The notes under the pieces are model-generated. The model worked only from the letters and a program-made list of their open reading frames with translations, searched no databases and had not been told where the DNA came from. Source: an uncultured Clostridia bacterium (GTDB taxonomy: Bacteria; Bacillota; Clostridia; Lachnospirales; CAG-274). Taken from it: a stretch of 64,000 bases of DNA. Below are positions 9,401-17,916 of the stretch, in pieces (position 1 is the stretch's first letter; every line of letters begins with the position of its first letter). Made by a program: the position numbers and the translations under genes. The stretch is from positions 1 through 64,000 of the forward strand of contig CALWLD010000009.1 of the NCBI GenBank assembly GCA_944381435.1, written 5' to 3'.

Positions 9401-9873
9401 TAGAAGAAAATATGCTAAATAAAGATATATTGCCTGCAGGTGCATTTTATTTTCAAGTTAAAGAAGATATGCTAGATGATAAAGATAAAATAGAAAAACT
9501 GCAAAGTAAATTTGACTTAAAAGGCATAATTGCACAAGATGAAAACGTTATAAAAGGCTTTAACAAAAATGAAGATAGCAAAAAAATAAAAGGGGCATCA
9601 TCTAGCCAAGCTATATCTATGGAAGAATTTAAAAACCTTTTATTATTATCTAACATAGTAACAAAAGAAATAGGAAACGATATAACAACAGGTAATATAA
9701 AAGTTTATCCTTATAAATATAAAGATGAAAGTGGTTGCGATTACTGCAACTATAAAGACATTTGTAACTTTGAAATATTAAATAAAAAACAAAAATACAA
9801 TGTTTTAAAAGAAATTAAAGATGACGAAATTTGGGACAAGATAAAAGATAAAATACAAGATGAGGAAAAATAA
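6457..9873 (+). CDS. addB: ATP-dependent helicase/deoxyribonuclease subunit B
   Basis: This 1138-aa subunit of the AddAB (RexAB) helicase-nuclease processes double-strand breaks for recombination. The N-terminus has a Walker A-like GTAGSGK (residues 8-14). The C-terminal RecB-like nuclease contains ILDYKSSD (near 950) and GLQLQILMYLD. An iron-sulfur staple is formed by Cys near 786 (KKCPFSYFL) and three more near 1094-1104 (CDYCNYKDIC). Length and motif order match AddB of Bacillus. The usual partner addA is not adjacent; the next gene is hemA, two bases after the stop. The ATG has a weak AAGGTG site. Confidence 0.95.
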   Translation: MKLQYILGTAGSGKLENCINEILIRQEEKYLPSILIVPEQFTLQAERLVIEKSKSKVLFNTYVLNFKRLAYRVFSELGISDKKPLEDIGQAMVLIKILYKLGKEEKFKFFSEKSYANIGLIEKIADILKEFFEFGITIESLENVIKNINTATNENLGLKLNDLKEIYKEYASFIKSDYITDEGILDILASKIDKSSLITKDAQVFIYGFDSLNNQELNIIYKLFEKCEKINIYFTLNENKTYFEKINPFDNYFYVKSTINRINDKIVNKLGVSLEKTLFLQEDKRHINNKELSFLQENFLRYNHKKYDDNVENINIYCCKNKYSEIENVSSIILDLVKNKNYKFKDIVVILGDLSYQKNIKMLFNKYKIPYFLDDKKKITNHCLVELIMSSLDIIIYNFQYESVFRYLRTGILDILNTYDITKENIDIIENYVIKYGIKGDKWKKDFEYGFYENSPYTYDKINGIRKNILNSLSKLDIKRKKKYTVLEISKAILDFLVDINIENAIQAIILRDKELLNKGIIKNAGVIDEHIQVFNSISEILQKFVDILGEEKMTIEEYSKILKSAFEKETISIIPPTQDQVLIGDFARTKITGNKVLIAMGINEGNIPSYKEESPFISDTEKIYLLSNGIEMRGTSLSRMATEMLNVYSLLLKPKDKLYLTYCLSTLEGASKKPSVVIEKIKGIFKNLKENVQEDNINLISCKEMAFDNIFKSFNYIEEANEEIKATFSYFLEDKDFLPKIEHIKEGILKIENSQDDYINKDLLDKVYEHNTIFSSVSKLEEFKKCPFSYFLKYTLNIKERDTNILDYLKLGNIYHNVLEEFSNKILKDNNIENISTEEIYSLVNNIIDDICKRDDLISMFQASYKYNYYIKRIKQIVGMAANAIINQIKDGSFVPKYFEINFDNINPNSKVYNNIKLGLKNNYEMILKGKIDRVDKLYIDDKEYIKILDYKSSDKKLSVDKVYYGLQLQILMYLDTFIKIEENMLNKDILPAGAFYFQVKEDMLDDKDKIEKLQSKFDLKGIIAQDENVIKGFNKNEDSKKIKGASSSQAISMEEFKNLLLLSNIVTKEIGNDITTGNIKVYPYKYKDESGCDYCNYKDICNFEILNKKQKYNVLKEIKDDEIWDKIKDKIQDEEK

Positions 9874-9874
9874 T

Positions 9875-11089
9875 ATGAAAATAAAAATGCTAGGTATAGA
9901 CCATACAAAAGCACCTATTGAACATAGAGAAAAGGTAGCCTTTAGCAACACTAGAATAATAGATTTTTTAAACATTTTAAAAAAAGAAAAAAACATACAG
10001 GCTTCTGTTGTTTTATCTACTTGTAACAGAACAGAAATTTTCATAAGCTATGAAGATAAGCTAACAAATGATATAGATGTTATTTTATGTAATTTTAAAA
10101 ACATAAATTTAAAAGATTATAAAAAATATTTTGTATACAGAGAAGATAAAGAGGCTATAGAGCATCTTTTTATGGTTACATCGGGCTTAAAATCTAAAAT
10201 TTTAGGGGAAGAACAAATAATAACACAGGTTAAAAACGCTGTAGATATAGCTAGAGAAAATGACTTTTTAGATACAAACCTAGATGTTTTATTTAGAAAC
10301 GCTATAACTGCTAGCAAAAAGATAAAAACAAACTTAAAATTTAACAAAGGAAGCTTTTCTGTTATAGATAGCGTTATAGAAAAGCTAGAAAGCCTTGATA
10401 TAAGTGTTAAAGATAAAAATTGCCTTGTTATAGGTAATGGTGAAATGGGCAGGCTTTGTGTTGAAAAGCTTTTAAAAGCTAAAGCTAACGTTACAATGAC
10501 CCTAAGGCAACATCATAAGGGAAATGTAATAGTACCTGTTGGGGCAAACATTGTTAATTTCACAGATAGATATAATATTTTAAATAAATTTGACATAATA
10601 TTATCTACAACATCTACCAATAGATATATGCTAACTTATGAAGAAGTTTCTAAAATAAATTTAAAAGAAAATGTTGTTTTTATAGATTTAGCAGTGCCAC
10701 GAGATATAGATACAAAAATATTTAGCATAAAAGGTGTAACAGGATTTAATATAGACGATTTTTATATAGAAGAAAGGGAGATTAAAAACCTTGAAGATAC
10801 TATAAAACAGGCTAAAGATATTTTAAATGAATATATAGAAAGCTTTTACAAATGGTATTTTAATAAAGATTTAATAGGAAGCGTTTTTGATATAAGCCAA
10901 AAGGTAGCAGATGATGTTATTTTTCGTGTTAATAAACTTTTAGATGATGATGCTAAAAATATTGTAGAAAGAGCAAGCAAAAAATCTATAGAAAAATTAA
11001 TTTTCTGCTTAAGGGATAATATGGAAACAAAAGATTTTAAAAACTTTATAGATATAATAGAAAAAAACTACTTAAATGAGGATATGTAA
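9875..11089 (+). CDS. hemA: Glutamyl-tRNA reductase
   Basis: This 404-aa enzyme reduces Glu-tRNA to glutamate-1-semialdehyde with NADPH, the first step of tetrapyrrole synthesis by the C5 route. The catalytic cysteine is Cys50 in STCNRTE. The conserved block LGEEQIITQVKNA lies near residue 105, the NADPH-binding stretch VIGNGEMGRL near 185, and the C-terminus is the dimerisation helix. I chose ATG 9875, which follows GAGGA at 9862-9866, rather than the in-frame ATG at 9860 inside addB. The gene starts two bases after the addB stop and overlaps the next gene by one base (TAATG), so it is in one operon with its neighbours. Confidence 0.95.
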   Translation: MKIKMLGIDHTKAPIEHREKVAFSNTRIIDFLNILKKEKNIQASVVLSTCNRTEIFISYEDKLTNDIDVILCNFKNINLKDYKKYFVYREDKEAIEHLFMVTSGLKSKILGEEQIITQVKNAVDIARENDFLDTNLDVLFRNAITASKKIKTNLKFNKGSFSVIDSVIEKLESLDISVKDKNCLVIGNGEMGRLCVEKLLKAKANVTMTLRQHHKGNVIVPVGANIVNFTDRYNILNKFDIILSTTSTNRYMLTYEEVSKINLKENVVFIDLAVPRDIDTKIFSIKGVTGFNIDDFYIEEREIKNLEDTIKQAKDILNEYIESFYKWYFNKDLIGSVFDISQKVADDVIFRVNKLLDDDAKNIVERASKKSIEKLIFCLRDNMETKDFKNFIDIIEKNYLNEDM

Positions 11090-11532
11090 TGTATTTTCCG
11101 TTATTTATTAATTTAGAAAATAAAAATATAGTTATTTTTGGGGCAGGGAAAATTGCCTTAAGGCGTGTTAATTCTTTAATAAATACAAAGGCTAACATAA
11201 CTATAATAGCACCTGATGTTTTAGAGGAATTTTACCATATAAAAAATATAAATATTATTAAAGATTTATATAATAAAAAATACTTGAAAGATGCTTTTAT
11301 AGTTTTGGCTATTACAAACGATAAAAATATAAACGATAAAATATATTTAGATTGCAAAGAAAAAAATATAATAGTTAATATAGCTAGCGATAAGGAAAAA
11401 TGTGATTTTTTCTTTCCTGGTGTTATTTATAAAGATGATTATACAGTAGGCATATGTGGCAATGGGACAAACCATAGCCTTGTTAAAAATACTATAGATA
11501 AAATAAGAAATTTTTTAAACAAAAAGGAGTAA
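11089..11532 (+). CDS. Precorrin-2 dehydrogenase (Met8/CysG N-terminal type)
   Basis: This 147-aa protein oxidises precorrin-2 to sirohydrochlorin with NAD. The N-terminal Rossmann motif reads VIFGAGKIALRRVNSL (about residues 14-30). The family block NIASDKEKCDFFFPG follows at about 97-111, where SirC/Met8 enzymes have V-N-x-x-D-x-x-x-C-x-F-x-x-P. At 147 aa it lacks the C-terminal dimer domain of the 200-aa proteins, so any ferrochelatase activity is uncertain. Start and stop overlap the flanking hem genes, and the stop lies in the hemC ribosome-binding site. It diverts uroporphyrinogen made by this operon toward siroheme or cobalamin. Confidence 0.85.
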   Translation: MYFPLFINLENKNIVIFGAGKIALRRVNSLINTKANITIIAPDVLEEFYHIKNINIIKDLYNKKYLKDAFIVLAITNDKNINDKIYLDCKEKNIIVNIASDKEKCDFFFPGVIYKDDYTVGICGNGTNHSLVKNTIDKIRNFLNKKE

Positions 11533-11538
11533 AAAGTT

Positions 11539-12420
11539 TTGCAAGTAAGGATAGGTAGCAGAGAAAGCAAGCTAGCAGTAGAACAAACTAACATAGTTAT
11601 AAATATGCTAAAAGAAAAATATAAAGATATAGATATACAGCTTGTAACAATGAAAACAACAGGGGACATTATACTTAATAAAACCTTAGATAAAATAGGA
11701 GGAAAGGGGCTTTTTATAAAAGAGCTAGATAAGGCTTTAATAGATAACAAAACAGATTTATCTGTTCATAGCCTAAAAGATATGCCAATGGAGTTAGATG
11801 AAAATTTACCTATTGTTGCATATTTAAAAAGAGAAAACCCATTAGATGTTTTAATACTTCCTAAAGGTGTTAAAGAGCTAGATAAAAACAAGCCTATAGG
11901 TACAAGCAGTAAAAGGCGAAGCATACAGCTTAAAAAAATATATAAAGATTATGAATTTAAGCCTATAAGGGGTAATGTTTTATCAAGGCTTGAAAAGCTA
12001 GATAATGGGGAATATTCTGCCTTAATATTAGCATATGCTGGCTTAAAAAGGCTTAATCTTTTAGATAGGGTTACAAAGGTTTTTAATGAAAATGAAGTTT
12101 TGCCTGCTTGTTGCCAAGGAATAATTGCCATACAAGGTAAAAAGGGACAAGATTATAGCTATTTAAGCTTTTTAAATGATAAAAACACAGAATATGAGGC
12201 AAAATGTGAACGTGCTTTTGTTAGAGAGCTAAACGGAGGTTGTAGCTTGCCTATATGTGCTTTTGCTAACATTAAAGAAGATAAAATAACCTTAAAAGGT
12301 TTTTATGCAGATGATAATAATTACATAATAAAAGAGGCGATAGGTAATATTGAAGATTATGAAAGTATAGGAATAAATTTGGCAAAACAATTTAAGGAGA
12401 TAATAAATGGAAAAAGGTGA
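11539..12420 (+). CDS. hemC: Hydroxymethylbilane synthase (porphobilinogen deaminase)
   Basis: This 293-aa enzyme joins four porphobilinogens into hydroxymethylbilane. The sequence begins VRIGSRESKLAVEQT, has KDMPMEL near residue 80, KRRSIQL near 117, and the dipyrromethane cofactor cysteine in ELNGGCSLPIC (about residue 235). The start is TTG at 11539, placed nine bases after AAGGAG; no ATG fits. The last 14 bases overlap cobA-hemD. It is the third step in the pathway encoded by this operon. Confidence 0.95.
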   Translation: MQVRIGSRESKLAVEQTNIVINMLKEKYKDIDIQLVTMKTTGDIILNKTLDKIGGKGLFIKELDKALIDNKTDLSVHSLKDMPMELDENLPIVAYLKRENPLDVLILPKGVKELDKNKPIGTSSKRRSIQLKKIYKDYEFKPIRGNVLSRLEKLDNGEYSALILAYAGLKRLNLLDRVTKVFNENEVLPACCQGIIAIQGKKGQDYSYLSFLNDKNTEYEAKCERAFVRELNGGCSLPICAFANIKEDKITLKGFYADDNNYIIKEAIGNIEDYESIGINLAKQFKEIINGKR

Positions 12421-13894
12421 AGTTTGGCTTGTGGGAGCAGGGCCTTATGATTTTGAACTTTTAACTATAAAGGCTAAAAAAATTATAGAAAAAGCAGATG
12501 TTATCCTTTATGACAGGCTTGTTTCTCATAGCATAGTAAATTTAAAAAAAGATGATGCTATCTTAATAGATGTAGGCAAATGTGCTGGCAACCATACTAT
12601 GAAACAAGAAGATATAAACAAAACAATTTTAAAATATGCCCTAGAAGGCAAAAAGGTTGTAAGGTTAAAAGGTGGCGACCCATTTTTATTTGGACGTGGT
12701 GGGGAGGAGCTAGAGCTTTTAGTAAAAAATAATATAAAATTTTATGTTATAAACGGGATAACATCACCTATAGCAGTGCCTAGCTATAACGGTATACCTG
12801 TTACTCATAGAGATTTTACAAGCTCCTTACACATAGTAACTGCTCATACTAAAAATAACGATATAAACATAGATTTTAAAGCCCTTGTTAAGCTAGAGGG
12901 CACCCTTGTTTTTTTAATGGGTTTGTCTTCTTTACAAGCCATATGTAAGGGGCTTATAGAGGCTGGAATGGACAAGGATATGCCTATATGTGTTTTAGAA
13001 AAAGGCACAAGCTCTAAACAAAGAAACATAAAAGGCACCCTTTTTGATATTTGTAAAAAATGTGAAGAAGAACAAGCTAAAACACCTGCTATAATAATTG
13101 TTGGTAAAGTTTGTAACCTATCAGATAGCTTTAACTGGAGAAAGTTTTTACCTTTGGCTAGCACAAGGGTTATAGTTACAAGGCCTAAAGATAAAAACAG
13201 TGATTTTTGTGATATGCTAAGGGATAAAGGGGCAGATGTTATAGATTTGCCCGTTATAAAAACTATACCTATAGAAAATGAGGAAATAAAAGAAACATTT
13301 AACAACCTGGACTATGACTATATAGTTTTTACTAGCTACAAAGGTGTGGAAACTTTTTTTCAAAATATGAAGCTATATAAAAAAGATATAAGGCTTTTAT
13401 TTAATAAAAAAATAGCCGTTGTAGGAGAGGTTACAAAAAAAGCTATAGAAGAAAAAGGTATGTTTGTAGATATTATGCCAAAAGTTTACTGTGGTAAAGA
13501 GCTAGGCTATGAGCTATTAAAACATATAAAAAATAATGAAAAAGTGCTTATTGCAAGGGCAAAAGATGGAGATAAAGCTATTTTAGATATATTAAAAAAT
13601 AAAAATGTTAAAGATTTACCTATTTATGAAACAATATATGAAGAGGCAAGCTTTATAAACTATGATTTTGACTATGAAGACATAGTAACCTTTACAAGTG
13701 CATCTACTGTAAAGGGATTTATAAAAGCAGTTAAAAGCTATAACCTTGATTATAGCAAAATAAGGGCAATATGTATAGGTAAGCAAACAGAAGAAGAGGC
13801 TAAAAAGCATAATTTTAAAACATTTGTATCTGATAAAGCAACCTTATATAGCTTGGTTGATAAAGTAATAGATGTAACTAAAAAGGAGGGTTAA
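12407..13894 (+). CDS. cobA-hemD: Fused uroporphyrinogen-III C-methyltransferase / uroporphyrinogen-III synthase
   Basis: The 495-aa protein carries two enzymes. Residues 1-245 are a SAM-dependent methyltransferase (VGAGPYDFELLTIKA, then VVRLKGGDPFLFGRGGEE, then GTLVFLMG) that makes precorrin-2. From about 250 to the end is uroporphyrinogen-III synthase (STRVIVTRPKDKNSDF, YIVFTSYKGVETF, VTFTSASTVKGF). This fusion is common in clostridia. It lets one polypeptide cyclise hydroxymethylbilane and then methylate the product. The gene overlaps hemC by 14 bases, with AAGGAGA before the ATG, and ends one base before hemB. Confidence 0.95.
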   Translation: MEKGEVWLVGAGPYDFELLTIKAKKIIEKADVILYDRLVSHSIVNLKKDDAILIDVGKCAGNHTMKQEDINKTILKYALEGKKVVRLKGGDPFLFGRGGEELELLVKNNIKFYVINGITSPIAVPSYNGIPVTHRDFTSSLHIVTAHTKNNDINIDFKALVKLEGTLVFLMGLSSLQAICKGLIEAGMDKDMPICVLEKGTSSKQRNIKGTLFDICKKCEEEQAKTPAIIIVGKVCNLSDSFNWRKFLPLASTRVIVTRPKDKNSDFCDMLRDKGADVIDLPVIKTIPIENEEIKETFNNLDYDYIVFTSYKGVETFFQNMKLYKKDIRLLFNKKIAVVGEVTKKAIEEKGMFVDIMPKVYCGKELGYELLKHIKNNEKVLIARAKDGDKAILDILKNKNVKDLPIYETIYEEASFINYDFDYEDIVTFTSASTVKGFIKAVKSYNLDYSKIRAICIGKQTEEEAKKHNFKTFVSDKATLYSLVDKVIDVTKKEG

Positions 13895-13895
13895 T

Positions 13896-14870
13896 ATGAA
13901 CAGAGGTAGAAGGCTTAGACAAAGCCAAAATATAAGAAATTTAGTTAGCGAAACAAAAGTTTCTAAATCTTCTTTAATATATCCTATATTTATACAAGAG
14001 GGAAACAACATAAAAGATGAAATAAAAGCTATGCCTAACCAATTTAGATATAGCGTAGATACCGTTTCTTTTGAAATAGAAAACCTTTTAAAACAAGGGA
14101 TAAACAATGTTATCTTATTTGGTATACCAGATAAAAAAGATAGCGTTGGAACAGGAGCTTACATTGAAAATGGTATTATCCAAAAGGCTTTAAGGGAGAT
14201 AAAGAAAAATTTTAATGAAATAACTTGTATAACAGATGTTTGTATGTGCGAATATACAAACCACGGGCATTGTGGCATACTAGATAAAAACAATATAGTA
14301 GATAACGATAAAACAATACAAATTTTAGGTAAAATAGCAACAAGCCATATAGAAGCGGGGGCAGATATTGTTGCCCCGTCAGATATGATGGACGGACGTA
14401 TAAAAGAAATAAGAAAAGCGTTAGATAATAAAGGCTTTGTAAATACCCCTATTATAAGTTATGCAGTAAAATATGCATCGGCTTTTTATGGGCCTTTTAG
14501 AGAGGCGGCAGATTCGGCACCTAGCTTTGGAGATAGAAAAACATATCAAATGGACTTTAGAAACAGAAATGAGGCTATAAAAGAAGCTTTTTATGACATA
14601 GAAGAAGGGGCAGACATAATAATGGTTAAGCCTGCTCTTAGCTATTTAGATATAATACGTGATATAAAAAATAGGATTAACTTGCCTGTATGTGCATATA
14701 GCGTTAGCGGAGAATATTCTATGATAAAGCTAGCAGGGGAAAAGGGGTTAATAGATGAAGATAAAATAATTATAGAAACAACAACAAGTATGTACAGAGC
14801 AGGTAGCGATATTTTAATTACATATTTTGCTAAAGAAATTGCAAAATTTATAGATGAAGGAAGGTTTTAA
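13896..14870 (+). CDS. hemB: Delta-aminolevulinic acid dehydratase (porphobilinogen synthase)
   Basis: This 324-aa enzyme condenses two aminolevulinates to porphobilinogen. The cysteine cluster DVCMCEYTNHGHCG near residues 114-127 points to the zinc-dependent type. The two Schiff-base lysines are in VKYASAFYGPFR (about 192) and MVKPALSYLD (about 245). The start codon lies after AAGGAGG, which forms the end of cobA-hemD. It sits in the operon although it acts before hemC. Confidence 0.96.
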   Translation: MNRGRRLRQSQNIRNLVSETKVSKSSLIYPIFIQEGNNIKDEIKAMPNQFRYSVDTVSFEIENLLKQGINNVILFGIPDKKDSVGTGAYIENGIIQKALREIKKNFNEITCITDVCMCEYTNHGHCGILDKNNIVDNDKTIQILGKIATSHIEAGADIVAPSDMMDGRIKEIRKALDNKGFVNTPIISYAVKYASAFYGPFREAADSAPSFGDRKTYQMDFRNRNEAIKEAFYDIEEGADIIMVKPALSYLDIIRDIKNRINLPVCAYSVSGEYSMIKLAGEKGLIDEDKIIIETTTSMYRAGSDILITYFAKEIAKFIDEGRF

Positions 14871-14871
14871 A

Positions 14872-16131
14872 ATGAGCATTTTTGAAATTGCTAATAAATA
14901 TATACCAGGAGGGGTAAACAGCCCTGTTAGAGCTTTTAAAGCTGTAGATTTAGAGCCTATATTTATAGATAGAGCAGACAAGGCTTATTTATACGATATA
15001 AACGGAAAAGAATATATAGATTATGTTTGTTCTTGGGGGCCTATGATACTTGGGCATAACAATGAGGAAATAAGAAAAAACGTTATAAAAGCTTGTGAAA
15101 AAGGCTTAAGCTATGGAGCAACAACAAAGCTTGAGGTAGATATGGCACAGTTTATATGTGAAAACATAGAGCATATAGACAAAATACGTATGGTTAATTC
15201 TGGTACAGAAGCTGTTATGAGTGCTATAAGGCTTGCAAGAGGATATACAGGCAAAGAAAAGGTAATAAAATTTGACGGTTGTTACCACGGACATAGCGAT
15301 TCTATGCTTATACAGGCAGGTTCAGGGCTTATGACAGAAGGTATACCAGATAGCAACGGAGTTACAAAAAATTGTGCTATAGATACAATAAGCATACCTT
15401 ATAATGATTTAGATACATTAGAGGAAGTTTTTAACAAACATAAAGATAACATAGCTTGTGTTATTTTAGAGCCTGTAGCTGCTAATATGGGTGTTGTTTT
15501 ACCTAAAGATGGTTATTTAAAGGGGATAAGAGAGCTATGTGATAAGCATAAAAGCCTATTAATATTTGATGAGGTTATAACAGGCTTTAGGTTATGCTTT
15601 GGAGGAGCAGCAAAATATTTTAACATAAAGCCAGATTTGGTAACTTATGGCAAAATAATAGGAGCAGGTATGCCTGTTGGAGCTTATGGTGGAAAAAAAG
15701 AAATAATGGATATGATAGCACCAAGTGGTAGCGTTTATCAAGCAGGTACATTAAGCGGTAACCCTATTGCTATGACGGCAGGGCTTACACAGCTTAAAAT
15801 TTTAAAAGAAAACGAAAATATTTATGATGATATAAATAATATTTCTAAATATTTCTTTGATAATATAAATGATATTATAAAAAGAAAAAATTTAGATTGT
15901 AGCATAAATTATATAGGTTCTTTAGGTAGCTTATTTTTTACTAAAGATAAGGTTACAGATTATGTTTTAGCTAAAAAATCGGATACAAAAAAATATGCTA
16001 GTTATTTTAAAAATATGTTAGATAAAGGAGTTTATATAGCACCTGCTCAATTTGAGGCTATGTTTATAAGCAAAGAACATAACAAAAATATTATTGATAA
16101 AACATTAAACATTATAGAAGAAAGTTTATAA
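14872..16131 (+). CDS. hemL: Glutamate-1-semialdehyde 2,1-aminomutase
   Basis: This 419-aa PLP enzyme converts glutamate-1-semialdehyde to 5-aminolevulinate. It begins with YIPGGVNSPVRAF, has CYHGHSDSML near residue 140, DEVITGFR near 235, and the PLP lysine in TYGKIIGAGMPVGAYGG at about 261. I chose ATG 14872 because AAGGAAGG at 14857-14864 is spaced correctly for it; an in-frame ATG at 14854 lies upstream of that site. It closes the operon and is followed by a strong palindrome. Confidence 0.96.
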   Translation: MSIFEIANKYIPGGVNSPVRAFKAVDLEPIFIDRADKAYLYDINGKEYIDYVCSWGPMILGHNNEEIRKNVIKACEKGLSYGATTKLEVDMAQFICENIEHIDKIRMVNSGTEAVMSAIRLARGYTGKEKVIKFDGCYHGHSDSMLIQAGSGLMTEGIPDSNGVTKNCAIDTISIPYNDLDTLEEVFNKHKDNIACVILEPVAANMGVVLPKDGYLKGIRELCDKHKSLLIFDEVITGFRLCFGGAAKYFNIKPDLVTYGKIIGAGMPVGAYGGKKEIMDMIAPSGSVYQAGTLSGNPIAMTAGLTQLKILKENENIYDDINNISKYFFDNINDIIKRKNLDCSINYIGSLGSLFFTKDKVTDYVLAKKSDTKKYASYFKNMLDKGVYIAPAQFEAMFISKEHNKNIIDKTLNIIEESL

Positions 16132-16166
16132 AATAAAGGCGATAGGTTAACCTATCGCCTTTATTT
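16131..16166. terminator. Bidirectional terminator, hem operon versus globin gene
   Basis: A perfect palindrome AAATAAAGGCGATAGG / CCTATCGCCTTTATTT with a TTAA centre lies between the convergent hemL and globin genes. A-rich and T-rich arms allow use from both sides. Confidence 0.9.
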
Positions 16167-16181
16167 TATAATTTAAAAACA

Positions 16182-16619
16182 CTATTTTGATTCAGCGTAT
16201 ATTTTTTCTTCTGTTTTAATGAAAACATCTGCTAAAACTTGATAAGTTTCTTTCCAAGCATTTAATACTTCATCTGTAGCTGCATCTTTTAAAACTTCTT
16301 TTATAGCTTTTAATAAATGCTTGCCAACGATAGGATAATGCTCAGGTTTAACATTAGCTTTGCAATGTATAGCACCGATATTTTCAACTAAGCCACTTAT
16401 AGCACCTAAGTTATCTATGTTTTGAGCAGCTGCTAATATAGACATAGCTAAAGCTTTTGGCTGTTCGCCAGATTCTTGTTTATCCATATTAAAAAGAGGT
16501 TTAACCTCTGGGTTTTCTTGGAACATATTTTTATAAAATACTTTTGTAATTTCTAAACCGTGCTCTTTTAAAGCAGGTACAGTTGCTTTAACAATATTTA
16601 TAGTTTCTTGACTTAACAT
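16182..16619 (-). CDS. Single-domain globin of the flavohaemoglobin type
   Basis: This 145-aa haem protein matches the globin domain of flavohaemoglobins but has no reductase domain. TyrB10 is seen in [15 protein letters not shown], GlnE7 in [12 protein letters not shown], and the proximal HisF8 in [17 protein letters not shown]. These are the residues used for NO dioxygenation or tight oxygen/NO binding. A separate reductase would have to supply electrons. The start is ATG 16619; a longer frame begins with GTG inside the AAGGAG site. It converges on the tetrapyrrole operon, which in this window stops at sirohydrochlorin, so the source of its protohaem is not visible. Confidence 0.92.
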   Translation of the reverse strand: MLSQETINIVKATVPALKEHGLEITKVFYKNMFQENPEVKPLFNMDKQESGEQPKALAMSILAAAQNIDNLGAISGLVENIGAIHCKANVKPEHYPIVGKHLLKAIKEVLKDAATDEVLNAWKETYQVLADVFIKTEEKIYAESK

Positions 16620-16749
16620 AATTAACACTCCTTATAATATATTATAATATTTAATAATATTTATTACTTTATGTTAAACATTATAACATATCCTAGCGAT
16701 TTAGTCAAGATAAATTTCGACAAAATATTTTATATATTAAAAATGCTTA

Positions 16750-17916
16750 TTATTTAACACTTCCAGAACCTTTAATTTTTGTAGTGCATTTTATGTCAAA
16801 ATCTATATAATCATAAATATTATTATTTTCTAAATTATATTTATCATATAAATTATACTCATTTTTTCTTATAAGCTCTTTTATGTTAAGGATATCTACA
16901 TCAAGGTCTTTTATTATATCTATAGAGTTGTTTATTTCTGCTTTTACATAGTTATTTATTTCTTCTTCTATCATTTTATATTTATTTGTATCTATCATTA
17001 TGTTTTTACCTAAATAATATTCTGATATATTACCCTCTAGGCTAATGTTAAAGCTACAAATTATTTTGTTATCCTTTTCATAAAAATTTTTTTCTATTTT
17101 CTTTTTAAAGATAGTTGTAGATACATAGCCATTTTCAAAGGGTATGGCTATTTCTCCTAAAGATTTTTTATCAAGTATCCATAAAAGACCTTTTGTTGTG
17201 GCATCATCTAGGTAACCTATATATTTGCTATCTTTAATTGCCATAAGGCCTTGAAGTTTTATATCTTCATCTATAACTTGTATGCTAGGTATAGCTATAT
17301 CTCCTGTAGATAAAAGGCTAGAGATTACATCTTCTAAATCTACGCTATAGGTAAAAGATGAAAACTTTTTATTGTTTTTAAAAAAATCATTTATATATAT
17401 ACCAAGTATTTTTTCATCTTTAGGTACAGTTTTTAATATATCTTCTGCTCTATTTTGTGAGCCTAAAACTATTATTTTTCTGCTTATTTCATTATTTCTT
17501 TCTAAAGCATCTAAAGTTTCTTTTAAAAAAAGCTCATCTTCTAATATGTCTTTGCCTAAAACAACAACCTTTGTATGCCCATAGTATAAATTTTTACTTA
17601 TATAACTATCTATTAGCTCCATAGTAGAAGATACACTAGCACCTTCTCCTATTTTTATAGATTTATTTTCTTTATTTTCGCTATTATCGTCTTTTTTGTT
17701 AGATTTTTCACCTTCGGATACATTTGGCATAGCTAAAGATACAACAAAGCGTTTTTCTTCTCCTGTTTTTTCTATGCTTGTGTTGTTTTCTTCTATATAT
17801 TTATCTATACCAATTGCTAAAACAATACCGCGTTCTTCTAGCTCTATTTTATCAAAGCAACCTGTTAAAAGGATAGGGCAAAATATTATTAAACAAAAAA
17901 TTTTAAATAGTTTCAT
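16750..17916 (-). CDS. gerC: Spore germination protein, Ger(x)C family lipoprotein
   Basis: This 388-aa lipoprotein is the C subunit of a GerA-type nutrient receptor in the spore inner membrane. The signal peptide ends in the lipobox LLTGC with Cys20. The next residues (DKIELEERGIVLAIGID) are the family hallmark. Ger(x)C regions follow, with a low-complexity Asn/Lys/Glu stretch near 75-90. It overlaps gerB by 14 bases and is the last gene of a gerA-gerB-gerC operon on the minus strand. I see no obvious terminator. Confidence 0.92.
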   Translation of the reverse strand: MKLFKIFCLIIFCPILLTGCFDKIELEERGIVLAIGIDKYIEENNTSIEKTGEEKRFVVSLAMPNVSEGEKSNKKDDNSENKENKSIKIGEGASVSSTMELIDSYISKNLYYGHTKVVVLGKDILEDELFLKETLDALERNNEISRKIIVLGSQNRAEDILKTVPKDEKILGIYINDFFKNNKKFSSFTYSVDLEDVISSLLSTGDIAIPSIQVIDEDIKLQGLMAIKDSKYIGYLDDATTKGLLWILDKKSLGEIAIPFENGYVSTTIFKKKIEKNFYEKDNKIICSFNISLEGNISEYYLGKNIMIDTNKYKMIEEEINNYVKAEINNSIDIIKDLDVDILNIKELIRKNEYNLYDKYNLENNNIYDYIDFDIKCTTKIKGSGSVK

